Below, in pieces: positions 1 to 5,217 of a stretch of 5,217 bases of DNA (positions are counted from its first letter, which is position 1; each line of letters starts with the position of its first letter). The notes under the pieces are model-generated. The model saw nothing but the letters and a program-made list of their open reading frames with translations. It was not told the DNA's origin and ran no database searches. The DNA comes from Bacillaceae bacterium. Lineage in GTDB: Bacteria; Bacillota; Bacilli; Bacillales_A; Planococcaceae. The position numbers and the translations under genes were made by a program. The stretch covers positions 1 through 5,217 of the forward strand of contig JASLGI010000114.1 in assembly GCA_030149685.1 (NCBI GenBank). The letters run 5' to 3'.

Positions 1-1
1 G

Positions 2-883
2 AATCGAGTAAAATTAAATATGATCATCAATACAAAATCAGGGATGTGCCAAGAAAACTGTGGCTACTGCTCACAATCTTCTGTTTCTGAAGCACCGATT
101 GAAAAATACCGGATGATGACGAAAGAACAAATTATCGCTGGAGCAGAACGTGCGATTCAAAACAACGCAGGAACATATTGTATCGTCGCAAGTGGCCGCG
201 GTCCCCAACGACGTGAACTCGAAACAGTCGTCGAATCGGTAAAAGAAATTAAAGAAAAACATGAAGACTTAACGATTTGTGCTTGTCTCGGTATTTTAAA
301 GCCCGAACAAGCGAAACAATTAAAAGAAGCTGGGGTTGACCGTTATAACCATAACTTAAATACATCGAAAGAACATCACCCAAACATTACGACGTCTCAT
401 ACGTATGATGATCGTGTAACAACCGTAAACTACGCAAAAGAAGCAGGGATTTCTCCTTGTTCGGGCGTCATTGTCGGAATGGGCGAAACACATGAAGATG
501 TAGTGAATATGGCACGTAGCTTACATGCATTAGATGCTGATTCTATCCCTGTCAACTTTTTAAATGCGATCGACGGAACACCTCTTGAAGGGCTCGATGA
601 ATTGAATCCGATGTACAACTTAAAAGTACTTTCACTTTTCCGATTCATTAACCCGACAAAAGAAATCCGCGTTTCGGGTGGACGTGAAGTCAATTTACGT
701 AGCTTGCAACCGATGAGCTTGTATCCAGCAAATGCGATTTTCGTCGGCGATTATTTAACGACAGCTGGACAAGAAAACAATTCAGACATTCAAATGATCA
801 AAGACCTCGGTTTTGAAATTGACCGTACCCCATTTGAACCGCGTGAAACGACTGCAAATACAAGTTGTTGTTCACACGAATAA
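2..883 (+). CDS. bioB: Biotin synthase BioB, 5'-truncated by the window edge
   Basis: Radical SAM enzyme that inserts sulfur into dethiobiotin, the last step of cytoplasmic biotin synthesis. The frame is open from base 2 and reads NRVKLN before the ATG at 20. That stretch matches the interior of BioB, so the ATG is probably an internal methionine and roughly 35-45 residues lie off the left edge (family length about 330). Counting from the ATG, the CxxxCxxC motif that binds the [4Fe-4S] cluster is C10, C14, C17. The probable [2Fe-2S] ligands are C54 (YCIVASG), C87 (ICACLG), C147 (SPCSGVIVGMGET) and R217 (IRVSGGRE), matched to E. coli C97, C128, C188 and R260 from memory. YNHNLNT at 109-115 is another family motif. 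All visible catalytic residues are intact. The gene ends in three consecutive in-frame stops (TAA TAA TAG, 881-889). No other bio gene follows it. Identity is very secure; the true start cannot be seen. Confidence 0.97.
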   Translation, partial: NRVKLNMIINTKSGMCQENCGYCSQSSVSEAPIEKYRMMTKEQIIAGAERAIQNNAGTYCIVASGRGPQRRELETVVESVKEIKEKHEDLTICACLGILKPEQAKQLKEAGVDRYNHNLNTSKEHHPNITTSHTYDDRVTTVNYAKEAGISPCSGVIVGMGETHEDVVNMARSLHALDADSIPVNFLNAIDGTPLEGLDELNPMYNLKVLSLFRFINPTKEIRVSGGREVNLRSLQPMSLYPANAIFVGDYLTTAGQENNSDIQMIKDLGFEIDRTPFEPRETTANTSCCSHE

Positions 884-921
884 TAATAGAATACTCCCAA
901 ACACTCGATATTTTCATTCGA

Positions 922-960
922 AAAGACGACTTCCTCTCCCAAGAAGTCGTCTTTCTTTTT
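922..960. terminator. Probable bidirectional intrinsic terminator between convergent bioB and ykoC
   Basis: A perfect 12-bp inverted repeat pairs AAAGACGACTTC (922-933) with GAAGTCGTCTTT (943-954) around a 9-nt loop. On the plus strand it is followed by CTTTTT (955-960), which fits termination of bioB. On the minus strand the hairpin directly follows the ykoC stop codon (959-961) and ends in TTTT before CG, so the U-tract there is shorter and partly within the stem. The plus-strand T-run shares bases 959-960 with the ykoC stop codon. Termination in both directions is inferred; the plus direction is the better supported. Confidence 0.85.
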
Positions 961-1750
961 AAATGAATGTAAAAGATAATGGAAATAACCGCGCAAGAAC
1001 ATATAAACTCATCACTAATACAAACAGGATGAAGATAAAAAGACCGTCTCGTTTCGTATAAGTCGTTTCATAATAATACGTCCGGCTTTTTCCCATATGA
1101 TATTGCTTCGACTCCATCGCTACAGCGATCCGCTGCGCGCGACGAATACTTTGCGCAAACAATGGCACCGTATATTGCTCGAGCCGCTCACCGACACCTC
1201 GCCACCCTTTAGAAAATTGAATGCCTCGAATCATCAGCGCATTCCGTCGTGCATGAAACTCTTCAACGATAATTGGCAATAAGCGAATCGATGCAATGAA
1301 ACTGTACGCATATTTCGAAGGCAATTTAAACTGCTGCATGAGCGAATATGCCAGTAACATCGGATTCGTCGTCACAAGTAAAAATAAACTGAGCGCTGAA
1401 AAAGCTAACGTTTTTAACGCTAGTAATATTCCTTGGCGAACACTTTCTTCAGACACTTTAAAAATGAGCCATTGCCAATACACCGTTTCGCCTCTACCGA
1501 ACAATGTCATCGTAACAAATGTAGAAAAGGCCGAAATGATTGCTGGAAGCGATAATAAACCGATTTTATACGTCGCTAGACCGGTCACAAAAAACAACAG
1601 TGTCGTATAGACGACTGCTTGATAAAGAGCAAATGTCGGATTCCAATTCACGAGCGCGATAATGAGTAACACGAAGACGACGAAAAACTTAGCGCCTGCA
1701 TTGACGTCATGTAACCAATTTCTCTTCTCTGGAAGGAGCCACTCAATCAT
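959..1750 (-). CDS. ykoC: ECF transporter T component (EcfT/CbiQ family), YkoC-like
   Basis: Integral membrane coupling subunit of an energy-coupling factor importer; it links the ATPase to the substrate-binding S component. The 263-residue length is normal for the family. Hydrophobic segments are visible at about 20-36, 40-58, 63-83, 104-127 and 236-256. Between the last two lies a long charged, amphipathic cytoplasmic region carrying the two family coupling motifs: ARRNALMIRG (167-176) and RRAQRIAVAMESK (203-215). The second lacks the usual Ala-Arg-Gly and reads ESK. The ATG at 1750-1748 is chosen because GAGGTGATC (1763-1755) lies just upstream as a Shine-Dalgarno site. The first 8 bases overlap the end of ykoD, so the two are translationally coupled. 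It is the last gene of the TPP-riboswitch operon ykoE-ykoD-ykoC. Family membership is secure; the YkoC assignment rests on gene order and regulation. Confidence 0.92.
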   Translation of the reverse strand: MIEWLLPEKRNWLHDVNAGAKFFVVFVLLIIALVNWNPTFALYQAVVYTTLLFFVTGLATYKIGLLSLPAIISAFSTFVTMTLFGRGETVYWQWLIFKVSEESVRQGILLALKTLAFSALSLFLLVTTNPMLLAYSLMQQFKLPSKYAYSFIASIRLLPIIVEEFHARRNALMIRGIQFSKGWRGVGERLEQYTVPLFAQSIRRAQRIAVAMESKQYHMGKSRTYYYETTYTKRDGLFIFILFVLVMSLYVLARLFPLSFTFI

Positions 1751-3185
1751 GTCGGATCACCTCGACTAACTCGCCTTGATCGATGCGCCACGTCGTCGTC
1801 GCAAAGTACCGGACGATATTCAAGTCATGTGTCACCATGATGATCGTATGACCTCGTTGGCGCATTTTCTCAAGTTCTTCTAATAGACGGAACGTATTGT
1901 AAGCGTCTTGACCGAATGTCGGTTCATCGAGTAATAATATGGTCGCCTCTGTCGTTAATGCGGTCGCGACACTGAGCCGTCTTTTTTGTCCAGTTGACAA
2001 TTGAAACGGATGACGCTCATCACCGACATCTAATCGTAACGCAGGCAAAATGTCGCGGACGAATGTTTCGACCTCTTCGTCAGAGGCTCCTCGCAACTTG
2101 AGACCGAGAGCGACTTCCTCATAAATCGTGTTCGTCACAAATTGAAGTTCTGGATTTTGAAAAACGAGCGTTAATTCTTTCGGAACCACTCGATGTTTCG
2201 CTTTTTTTGCTCCTTGAATCGTTCGTCCATTTACTTCATACGTCCCACTCGTCTCTAACAACTGCATGAGCGCAAGAAGCAAGGTACTTTTTCCTGCACC
2301 ATTATCACCGATAATCGTGATCCATTCTCCTTCAGTCACTGTCGCTTGCGGAACGTATAACTTTTCTTCTTCCCCGCGAAATGCGCGAAAATCTTCCAAT
2401 AAGACGAGTGGCTTTCCGATTACTTGTTCTCGTTGTTCGAACAACATCTCGTATGAAGAGCTGTCGACGTATTGCTCCCATACTCCTGGATACCATATCC
2501 CATCATCGATTAACGTTTGACGATACTCGGTAAAAATATACTCGGGTGGGCCACTTGCCACAATTTCTCCTTCATGATTCAATAAAACGACGCGATCGAC
2601 AAAATCTTCGAGTAAGTCAATTTTATGTTCAACAATGATCACTGTCTGATCATGCGTCAGTCGCTTCACTGTGTCCCAAATTTGTTCTGTTCCTTCTGGG
2701 TCGAGTAAAGCAGATGGTTCATCGAGAAATAACACGTCCGGCTCTAACAATAAAACAGAAGCGAGCGCGAGCCGCTGTTTCATCCCTTGGGATAAATCTT
2801 CAATCAATGTATGCGGGTCGTCTAACGTTAATCCGACGAGCGCTAAAATATGGGCAATTTTTTCATCCATCTCTTCTCGCGAAACTTGTAAGTTTTCTAA
2901 AACGAAAGCGAGCTCTTCATCGACAAAAGGCATCGCAAATTGTGTATCCGGATCTTGAAAGACATACCCCCACGACGCTGGTAGTTGCGCATCATCATAA
3001 ACGATCGGTACTTCTGTTATCTTCGGAATAATGCCACTTAACACTTGAAGCAAGGTCGATTTCCCACTCCCACTCGGACCGAGTAACAACACTTTTTCCC
3101 CTCGAGAAATAGTAAAGGAGAGATCCCGAAATAATAGGGAGTCCTCTCCTGGAAATTTCAATCGAAGGTTTTGTACGTAATACAT
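1743..3185 (-). CDS. ykoD: Double ABC ATPase of an ECF transporter (fused EcfA1-EcfA2 type), YkoD-like
   Basis: Cytoplasmic energising subunit that hydrolyses ATP to drive import through YkoC and YkoE. At 480 residues it holds two complete nucleotide-binding domains in one chain. Domain 1: Walker A GPSGSGKST (36-44), Q-loop Q77, signature LSQGM (131-135), Walker B VLFLDE (151-156), H-loop H187. Domain 2: Walker A GDNGAGKST (293-301), Q-loop Q343, signature LSTGQ (396-400), Walker B ILLLDE (416-421), H-loop H453. Both catalytic glutamates (E156, E421) are present, so both sites look competent, although the first signature departs from LSGGQ. The linker lies at about 215-255. The ATG at 3185-3183 follows AGGAGG by 6 nt and comes 10 nt after the ykoE stop; the 3' end overlaps ykoC by 8 nt. 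Fused duplicated ATPases are typical of YkoD and of some other ECF systems (for example cobalt or uncharacterised group II modules). The assignment to thiamine-precursor uptake comes from the riboswitch and the YkoE-like neighbour. Confidence 0.95.
   Translation of the reverse strand: MYYVQNLRLKFPGEDSLLFRDLSFTISRGEKVLLLGPSGSGKSTLLQVLSGIIPKITEVPIVYDDAQLPASWGYVFQDPDTQFAMPFVDEELAFVLENLQVSREEMDEKIAHILALVGLTLDDPHTLIEDLSQGMKQRLALASVLLLEPDVLFLDEPSALLDPEGTEQIWDTVKRLTHDQTVIIVEHKIDLLEDFVDRVVLLNHEGEIVASGPPEYIFTEYRQTLIDDGIWYPGVWEQYVDSSSYEMLFEQREQVIGKPLVLLEDFRAFRGEEEKLYVPQATVTEGEWITIIGDNGAGKSTLLLALMQLLETSGTYEVNGRTIQGAKKAKHRVVPKELTLVFQNPELQFVTNTIYEEVALGLKLRGASDEEVETFVRDILPALRLDVGDERHPFQLSTGQKRRLSVATALTTEATILLLDEPTFGQDAYNTFRLLEELEKMRQRGHTIIMVTHDLNIVRYFATTTWRIDQGELVEVIRHD
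1755..1763 (-). promoter_or_regulatory. Ribosome binding site of ykoC, inside the ykoD coding end
   Basis: On the minus strand GAGGTGATC matches the anti-Shine-Dalgarno complement over nine bases and lies 4 nt before the ATG at 1750 (7 nt counted from GAGGTG). The same bases encode Glu-Val-Ile near the C-terminus of YkoD, so the site is embedded in the upstream gene. It fixes the ykoC start. Confidence 0.8.
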
Positions 3186-3191
3186 AAAAAA

Positions 3192-3197
3192 CCTCCT
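3192..3197 (-). promoter_or_regulatory. Ribosome binding site of ykoD overlapping the ykoE stop codon
   Basis: On the minus strand the ykoE stop TAG (3198-3196) runs directly into GGAGG, giving AGGAGG followed by six T and the ykoD ATG. A ribosome terminating on ykoE would sit on the ykoD initiation region, which favours translational coupling and balanced subunit synthesis. Confidence 0.85.
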
Positions 3198-3765
3198 ATC
3201 TTAACTGATCGTATTCACTTTTATCGACAGGACGTAATGAATTTGTAACGCCTGTACGCTCCAATGCTTTCACGATGTAGTAAGCAAATACTCCTGTGAA
3301 GACGAATGCACTAATCGCACGTAAACTATATTTCACAAATAATGCCCACGGCTCGTAAGCAATATAACCGTACACAACGTCTAATGCAAATCCTGCAACG
3401 AGTGAACCGATTCCTGCAAGGCCGGCAACAACCATATCAAAACGACGATAAGCAAATAACATGAAAATAAGTTCTGCGCCAAGCCCTTGTACAAACCCGT
3501 ATAAAAGCGTCTGTAAACCGTGGCCCATCAATGCGGATAAACTTGCAGCTGCAACACTTGCGAGTAAAGCAACACCTCGCTTACGAAGTAATAAAAAAGC
3601 AAAAGGCCCTACCATAAACCACATGCCGTAAATCAATTGTTTACCGACTGGTAAAAACCCGCCGACGACTCCGTACAAGCTATCCCAAAAACGCATAATA
3701 ATTCCGAATACGACACCGAGCATAATCGTCACTAATATATCCGTAAACGTTAATTGTTGTTTCAT
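3196..3765 (-). CDS. ykoE: ECF transporter S component, YkoE family (thiamine/HMP-related)
   Basis: Small membrane protein expected to bind the substrate and dock on the YkoC/YkoD module. It has 189 residues, close to the usual YkoE length. Hydrophobic segments are visible at about 8-24, 44-60, 64-80, 86-105, 111-134 and 143-166, which fits the six-helix S-component fold. QGLGAELIF (93-101), between helices, resembles a YkoE-family motif as I recall it. The C-terminus (167-189) is polar. The frame stays open upstream to 3897, but the longer form would be translated from the riboswitch and terminator. The ATG at 3765-3763 is chosen because AAAGGAGG precedes it by 7 nt and a hydrophobic helix begins shortly after. 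It is the first gene of the operon. In B. subtilis, YkoEDC is associated with hydroxymethylpyrimidine or thiamine-precursor uptake; here the TPP riboswitch supports that regulon. The exact substrate is inferred, not shown. Confidence 0.9.
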   Translation of the reverse strand: MKQQLTFTDILVTIMLGVVFGIIMRFWDSLYGVVGGFLPVGKQLIYGMWFMVGPFAFLLLRKRGVALLASVAAASLSALMGHGLQTLLYGFVQGLGAELIFMLFAYRRFDMVVAGLAGIGSLVAGFALDVVYGYIAYEPWALFVKYSLRAISAFVFTGVFAYYIVKALERTGVTNSLRPVDKSEYDQLR

Positions 3766-3772
3766 CTCTCTT

Positions 3773-3780
3773 CCTCCTTT
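3773..3780 (-). promoter_or_regulatory. Ribosome binding site of ykoE
   Basis: AAAGGAGG on the minus strand, 7 nt before the ATG at 3765. It lies downstream of the leader terminator, so it is present only in read-through transcripts. It decides the start in favour of the 189-residue protein over the longer open frame. Confidence 0.9.
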
Positions 3781-3788
3781 TTTCCAAT

Positions 3789-3824
3789 AAAAAAACTGCC
3801 TTTTGCTCAGCGCAAAAAGACAGT
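3789..3824 (-). terminator. Intrinsic terminator of the TPP riboswitch expression platform
   Basis: On the minus strand ACTGTCTTTTTGC (3824-3812) pairs with GCAAAAGGCAGT (3806-3795) around the loop GCTGA, with one U bulged and one G-U pair. Seven T follow (3795-3789). It lies between the TPP aptamer and the ykoE ribosome binding site, the expected place for transcriptional attenuation. Termination when TPP is bound is inferred from the known behaviour of Gram-positive TPP riboswitches with this layout. Confidence 0.9.
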
Positions 3825-3833
3825 CGTCCCCCG

Positions 3834-3915
3834 TAAAAGTCTCTACGCTAGCATTACCTAGATCAGATTGACGGTTCGTCGATTGACGTCTCAGCAAAAA
3901 GCACCCGTTTTCTTA
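3834..3915 (-). promoter_or_regulatory. TPP (THI-box) riboswitch aptamer
   Basis: The minus strand carries the conserved TPP aptamer blocks in order: GGGTGC (3906-3901), CTGAGA (3894-3889), CTGATCT (3866-3860), then GTAATGC (3857-3851) and GCGTAGAGA (3848-3840). Helices can be drawn by eye. P2 pairs ACGG (3908-3905) with CCGT (3874-3871). An optional P3a hairpin pairs CGTC (3888-3885) with GACG (3880-3877). A stem pairs CTAG (3861-3858) with CTAG (3851-3848), where many family members have CTGG/CCAG, so the change is covarying. P1 is weak and AT-rich (TAAGA, 3915-3911, with TTTTA, 3838-3834). The aptamer senses thiamine pyrophosphate and should lower ykoEDC expression when it is abundant. Outer limits are approximate. 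Confidence 0.96.
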
Positions 3916-3929
3916 TATTCGTTTCATCT

Positions 3930-3958
3930 ATTATAACAAATGTGTCGAAAGTTTGAAA
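3930..3958 (-). promoter_or_regulatory. Sigma-A promoter with extended -10 for the riboswitch-ykoEDC operon
   Basis: The minus strand shows TGTTATAAT (3938-3930): a consensus -10 TATAAT preceded by TGn, the extended -10 element. The best-placed -35 is TTTCAA (3958-3953), 17 bp upstream, a poor match to TTGACA; the TGn element may compensate. The predicted transcription start is near 3923, about 8 nt before the aptamer begins, which fits a riboswitch leader. Confidence 0.8.
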
Positions 3959-3975
3959 GTCACCAAAATAAAAAG

Positions 3976-4009
3976 AAAAAAGCCGACAATTACCGAAGTA
4001 ACTGTCGAC
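3976..4009 (-). terminator. Intrinsic terminator of mqo with UUCG tetraloop
   Basis: Eight bases after the mqo stop, the minus strand has a 12-bp stem, GTCGACAGTTAC (4009-3998) with GTAATTGTCGGC (3993-3982), containing two G-U pairs. It is closed by the very stable C(UUCG)G tetraloop (3997-3994). Six T follow (3981-3976), then C and four more T to 3971. Clear rho-independent terminator. It ends less than 20 bp before the -35 region of the ykoE promoter. Confidence 0.95.
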
Positions 4010-4017
4010 ATTTTTTA

Positions 4018-5217
4018 TTATTCTGGTTTCGTTGCAAGTTTTAAAGCTTTCGCTGTTGAGAAGTGAACTTCATCGAATAACTCTTGGTTATCGACGAGTG
4101 ATTCACCGTATGATGGAATCATTTCTTTAATACGTGGTTCCCATTCATCCATATGTTGTGGGAAACAACGTTCAACAACATCTAACATCGCTTTTACAGA
4201 TGTTGACGCACCTGGTGATGCTCCGAGTAATGCAGCAATCGTGCCGTCTGCTGACGTAATAATTTCAGTACCGAACTGAAGTTTACCTTTTTCAGTTTCA
4301 GTATCTTTAATGACTTGTACACGTTGACCTGCAATGACGAGATCCCAGTCGTCACCATTTGCTGTCGGGATAAATTCGCGTAACTGTTCGATACGCTCTT
4401 CTTTTGATTGAAGTAATTGTTCCACTAAATATTTTGTCAGTGGAATATTTTTCGCACCTGATGCAAGCATTGTGAAGACGTTATTTGGCTTCACTGAACC
4501 GAGTAAGTCTAAGTTTGAACCTGTTTTTAAGAACTTCGGTGAAAATCCTGCGAATGGTCCGAAAAGTAATGTACGTTCGTTATCGATATAACGTGTATCT
4601 AAGTGTGGAACAGACATCGGTGGTGCACCGACTTTTGCTTTTCCGTACACTTTCGCATGGTGTTGTTCTACAACTTCTGGGTTGCGGCATACTAAGAAGA
4701 CACCACTTACAGGGAATCCTCCAATTTGTTTACTTTCAGGAATGTTCGTTTTCTGAAGTAATGGTAAGCTTCCGCCTCCACCACCGATGAAAATGAACTT
4801 CGCTTTACGGTATTCGAGTTTACCATCTTTTGATACAACTTTTACTTCCCAAAGTCCATCCGATGTACGTTTAATATCTTTTACTTCGTGGTTATACTCA
4901 ACGTTTACACCGTCTGCTTGTTCTAAATGGCCGAACAACTTACGTGTAAGTTCTCCGAAGTTTACGTCTGTACCGTAGTCAACTTTTGTAGCTGCCATCG
5001 GTTCTGTTTGCACTTTGCCTTCCATCATTAAAGGCATCCACTCACGTAATGTTTCCATATCTTCCGCATATTCCATACCTTCGAACAAAGGATTTTTTGA
5101 AAGAACTTCGAAACGTTTACGTAAGAAGTTTACATTCGCTTCTCCTTCAACGAAGCTAATATGAGGTAATGGCATGATGAACTCTTGTGGGTCTTGAATT
5201 AAATCTTTTTCCACAAG
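4018..5217 (-). CDS. mqo: Malate:quinone oxidoreductase, N-terminus off the right edge
   Basis: FAD-dependent, membrane-associated enzyme that oxidises malate to oxaloacetate and passes the electrons to quinone, serving the TCA cycle and the respiratory chain. About 400 codons are visible and the frame is open through base 5217, so the GTG at 5214-5212 is not a start. Family members have about 490-550 residues, so roughly 100 are missing, including the N-terminal FAD-binding glycine motif. Counting from that GTG codon, recognisable family segments are [18 protein letters not shown] (14-31), [22 protein letters not shown] (140-161), PHLDTRYID (203-211), [15 protein letters not shown] (216-230) and [12 protein letters not shown] (329-340) near the C-terminus. 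The stop TAA (4020-4018) is followed by a strong terminator, so mqo ends its own transcription unit. No internal frameshift is seen. Lactate:quinone oxidoreductase, a close relative in staphylococci, is an alternative that the visible part does not exclude. Confidence 0.94.
   Translation of the reverse strand, partial: LVEKDLIQDPQEFIMPLPHISFVEGEANVNFLRKRFEVLSKNPLFEGMEYAEDMETLREWMPLMMEGKVQTEPMAATKVDYGTDVNFGELTRKLFGHLEQADGVNVEYNHEVKDIKRTSDGLWEVKVVSKDGKLEYRKAKFIFIGGGGGSLPLLQKTNIPESKQIGGFPVSGVFLVCRNPEVVEQHHAKVYGKAKVGAPPMSVPHLDTRYIDNERTLLFGPFAGFSPKFLKTGSNLDLLGSVKPNNVFTMLASGAKNIPLTKYLVEQLLQSKEERIEQLREFIPTANGDDWDLVIAGQRVQVIKDTETEKGKLQFGTEIITSADGTIAALLGASPGASTSVKAMLDVVERCFPQHMDEWEPRIKEMIPSYGESLVDNQELFDEVHFSTAKALKLATKPE

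Noticed and set aside
20..22. ATG at base 20 as the true start of bioB
   Set aside because: The frame is open upstream with residues typical of BioB, no ribosome binding site precedes it, and the protein would lack the conserved N-terminal region; the start is off the left edge.
71..1002. Minus-strand frames opposite bioB (63, 87 and 70 codons)
   Set aside because: They lie opposite conserved BioB motifs or across the terminator, with no recognisable product.
1097..1610. Plus-strand open frames opposite ykoC (61 and 104 codons)
   Set aside because: They are antisense to a well-supported membrane protein gene, show no family features and lack good ribosome binding sites.
2266..3031. Plus-strand open frames opposite ykoD (84, 95 and 105 codons)
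   Set aside because: Serine-rich or arbitrary translations opposite conserved ATPase motifs; two overlap each other in different frames, as expected of shadow frames.
3766..3897. Upstream extension of the YkoE reading frame giving a 233-residue protein
   Set aside because: The extra 44 codons run through the TPP aptamer and its terminator, are not hydrophobic or S-component-like, and the ATG at 3765 has an ideal ribosome binding site.
4485..4978. Plus-strand open frames opposite mqo (101 and 63 codons)
   Set aside because: Antisense to conserved Mqo segments, with no recognisable domain or start signal.
5212..5214. GTG at 5214 as the start of mqo
   Set aside because: It would remove the FAD-binding N-terminus, the frame continues to the window edge, and the sequence there is internal to the family.
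1..5217. Mobile element, CRISPR array, tRNA or defence-type system
   Set aside because: No transposase, no direct-repeat array, no tRNA-like cloverleaf and no unexplained gene: every substantial coding stretch belongs to a known metabolic or transport family.

Overview
The window reads as an ordinary chromosomal segment of a low-to-moderate GC Gram-positive bacterium of the order Bacillales. Three things support this: BioB and malate:quinone oxidoreductase sequences of the Bacillus/Staphylococcus type, strong AGGAGG-type ribosome binding sites, and a THI-box (TPP) riboswitch in front of a ykoEDC operon, an arrangement known from Bacillus. I do not name a genus. Coding density is high, and no intergenic stretch reaches 300 bases.

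Layout, left to right. (1) Bases 1-883 hold the 3' part of bioB (biotin synthase) on the plus strand; its N-terminus lies off the left edge. (2) A strong inverted repeat at 922-954 separates bioB from the convergent ykoC and probably terminates both. (3) Bases 959-3765, minus strand, hold ykoE-ykoD-ykoC, a three-gene ECF-type transporter operon: S component, double ABC ATPase and T component. Its leader (about 3789-3958) contains an extended -10 promoter, a complete TPP aptamer and an intrinsic terminator. (4) Bases 3976-4009 form a UUCG-tetraloop terminator. (5) Bases 4018-5217, minus strand, hold the C-terminal four fifths or so of malate:quinone oxidoreductase (mqo), cut by the right edge.

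How it works together. The best-supported unit is the thiamine-regulated uptake operon. When thiamine pyrophosphate is plentiful the aptamer should fold and leave the terminator free to stop transcription before ykoE. When it is scarce, ykoE, ykoD and ykoC are transcribed together, with tight translational spacing (10-nt gap, then 8-nt overlap), to make a membrane importer. By family knowledge the substrate is hydroxymethylpyrimidine or a related thiamine precursor. Biotin synthase and malate:quinone oxidoreductase are neighbours with unrelated metabolic roles and separate transcription units.

I found no mobile element, CRISPR array, tRNA, rRNA or undescribed multigene system. The most interesting material is in the riboswitch leader. 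Two base-pairing possibilities, one for each arm of the terminator, suggest a concrete model for the ligand-free antiterminated state.
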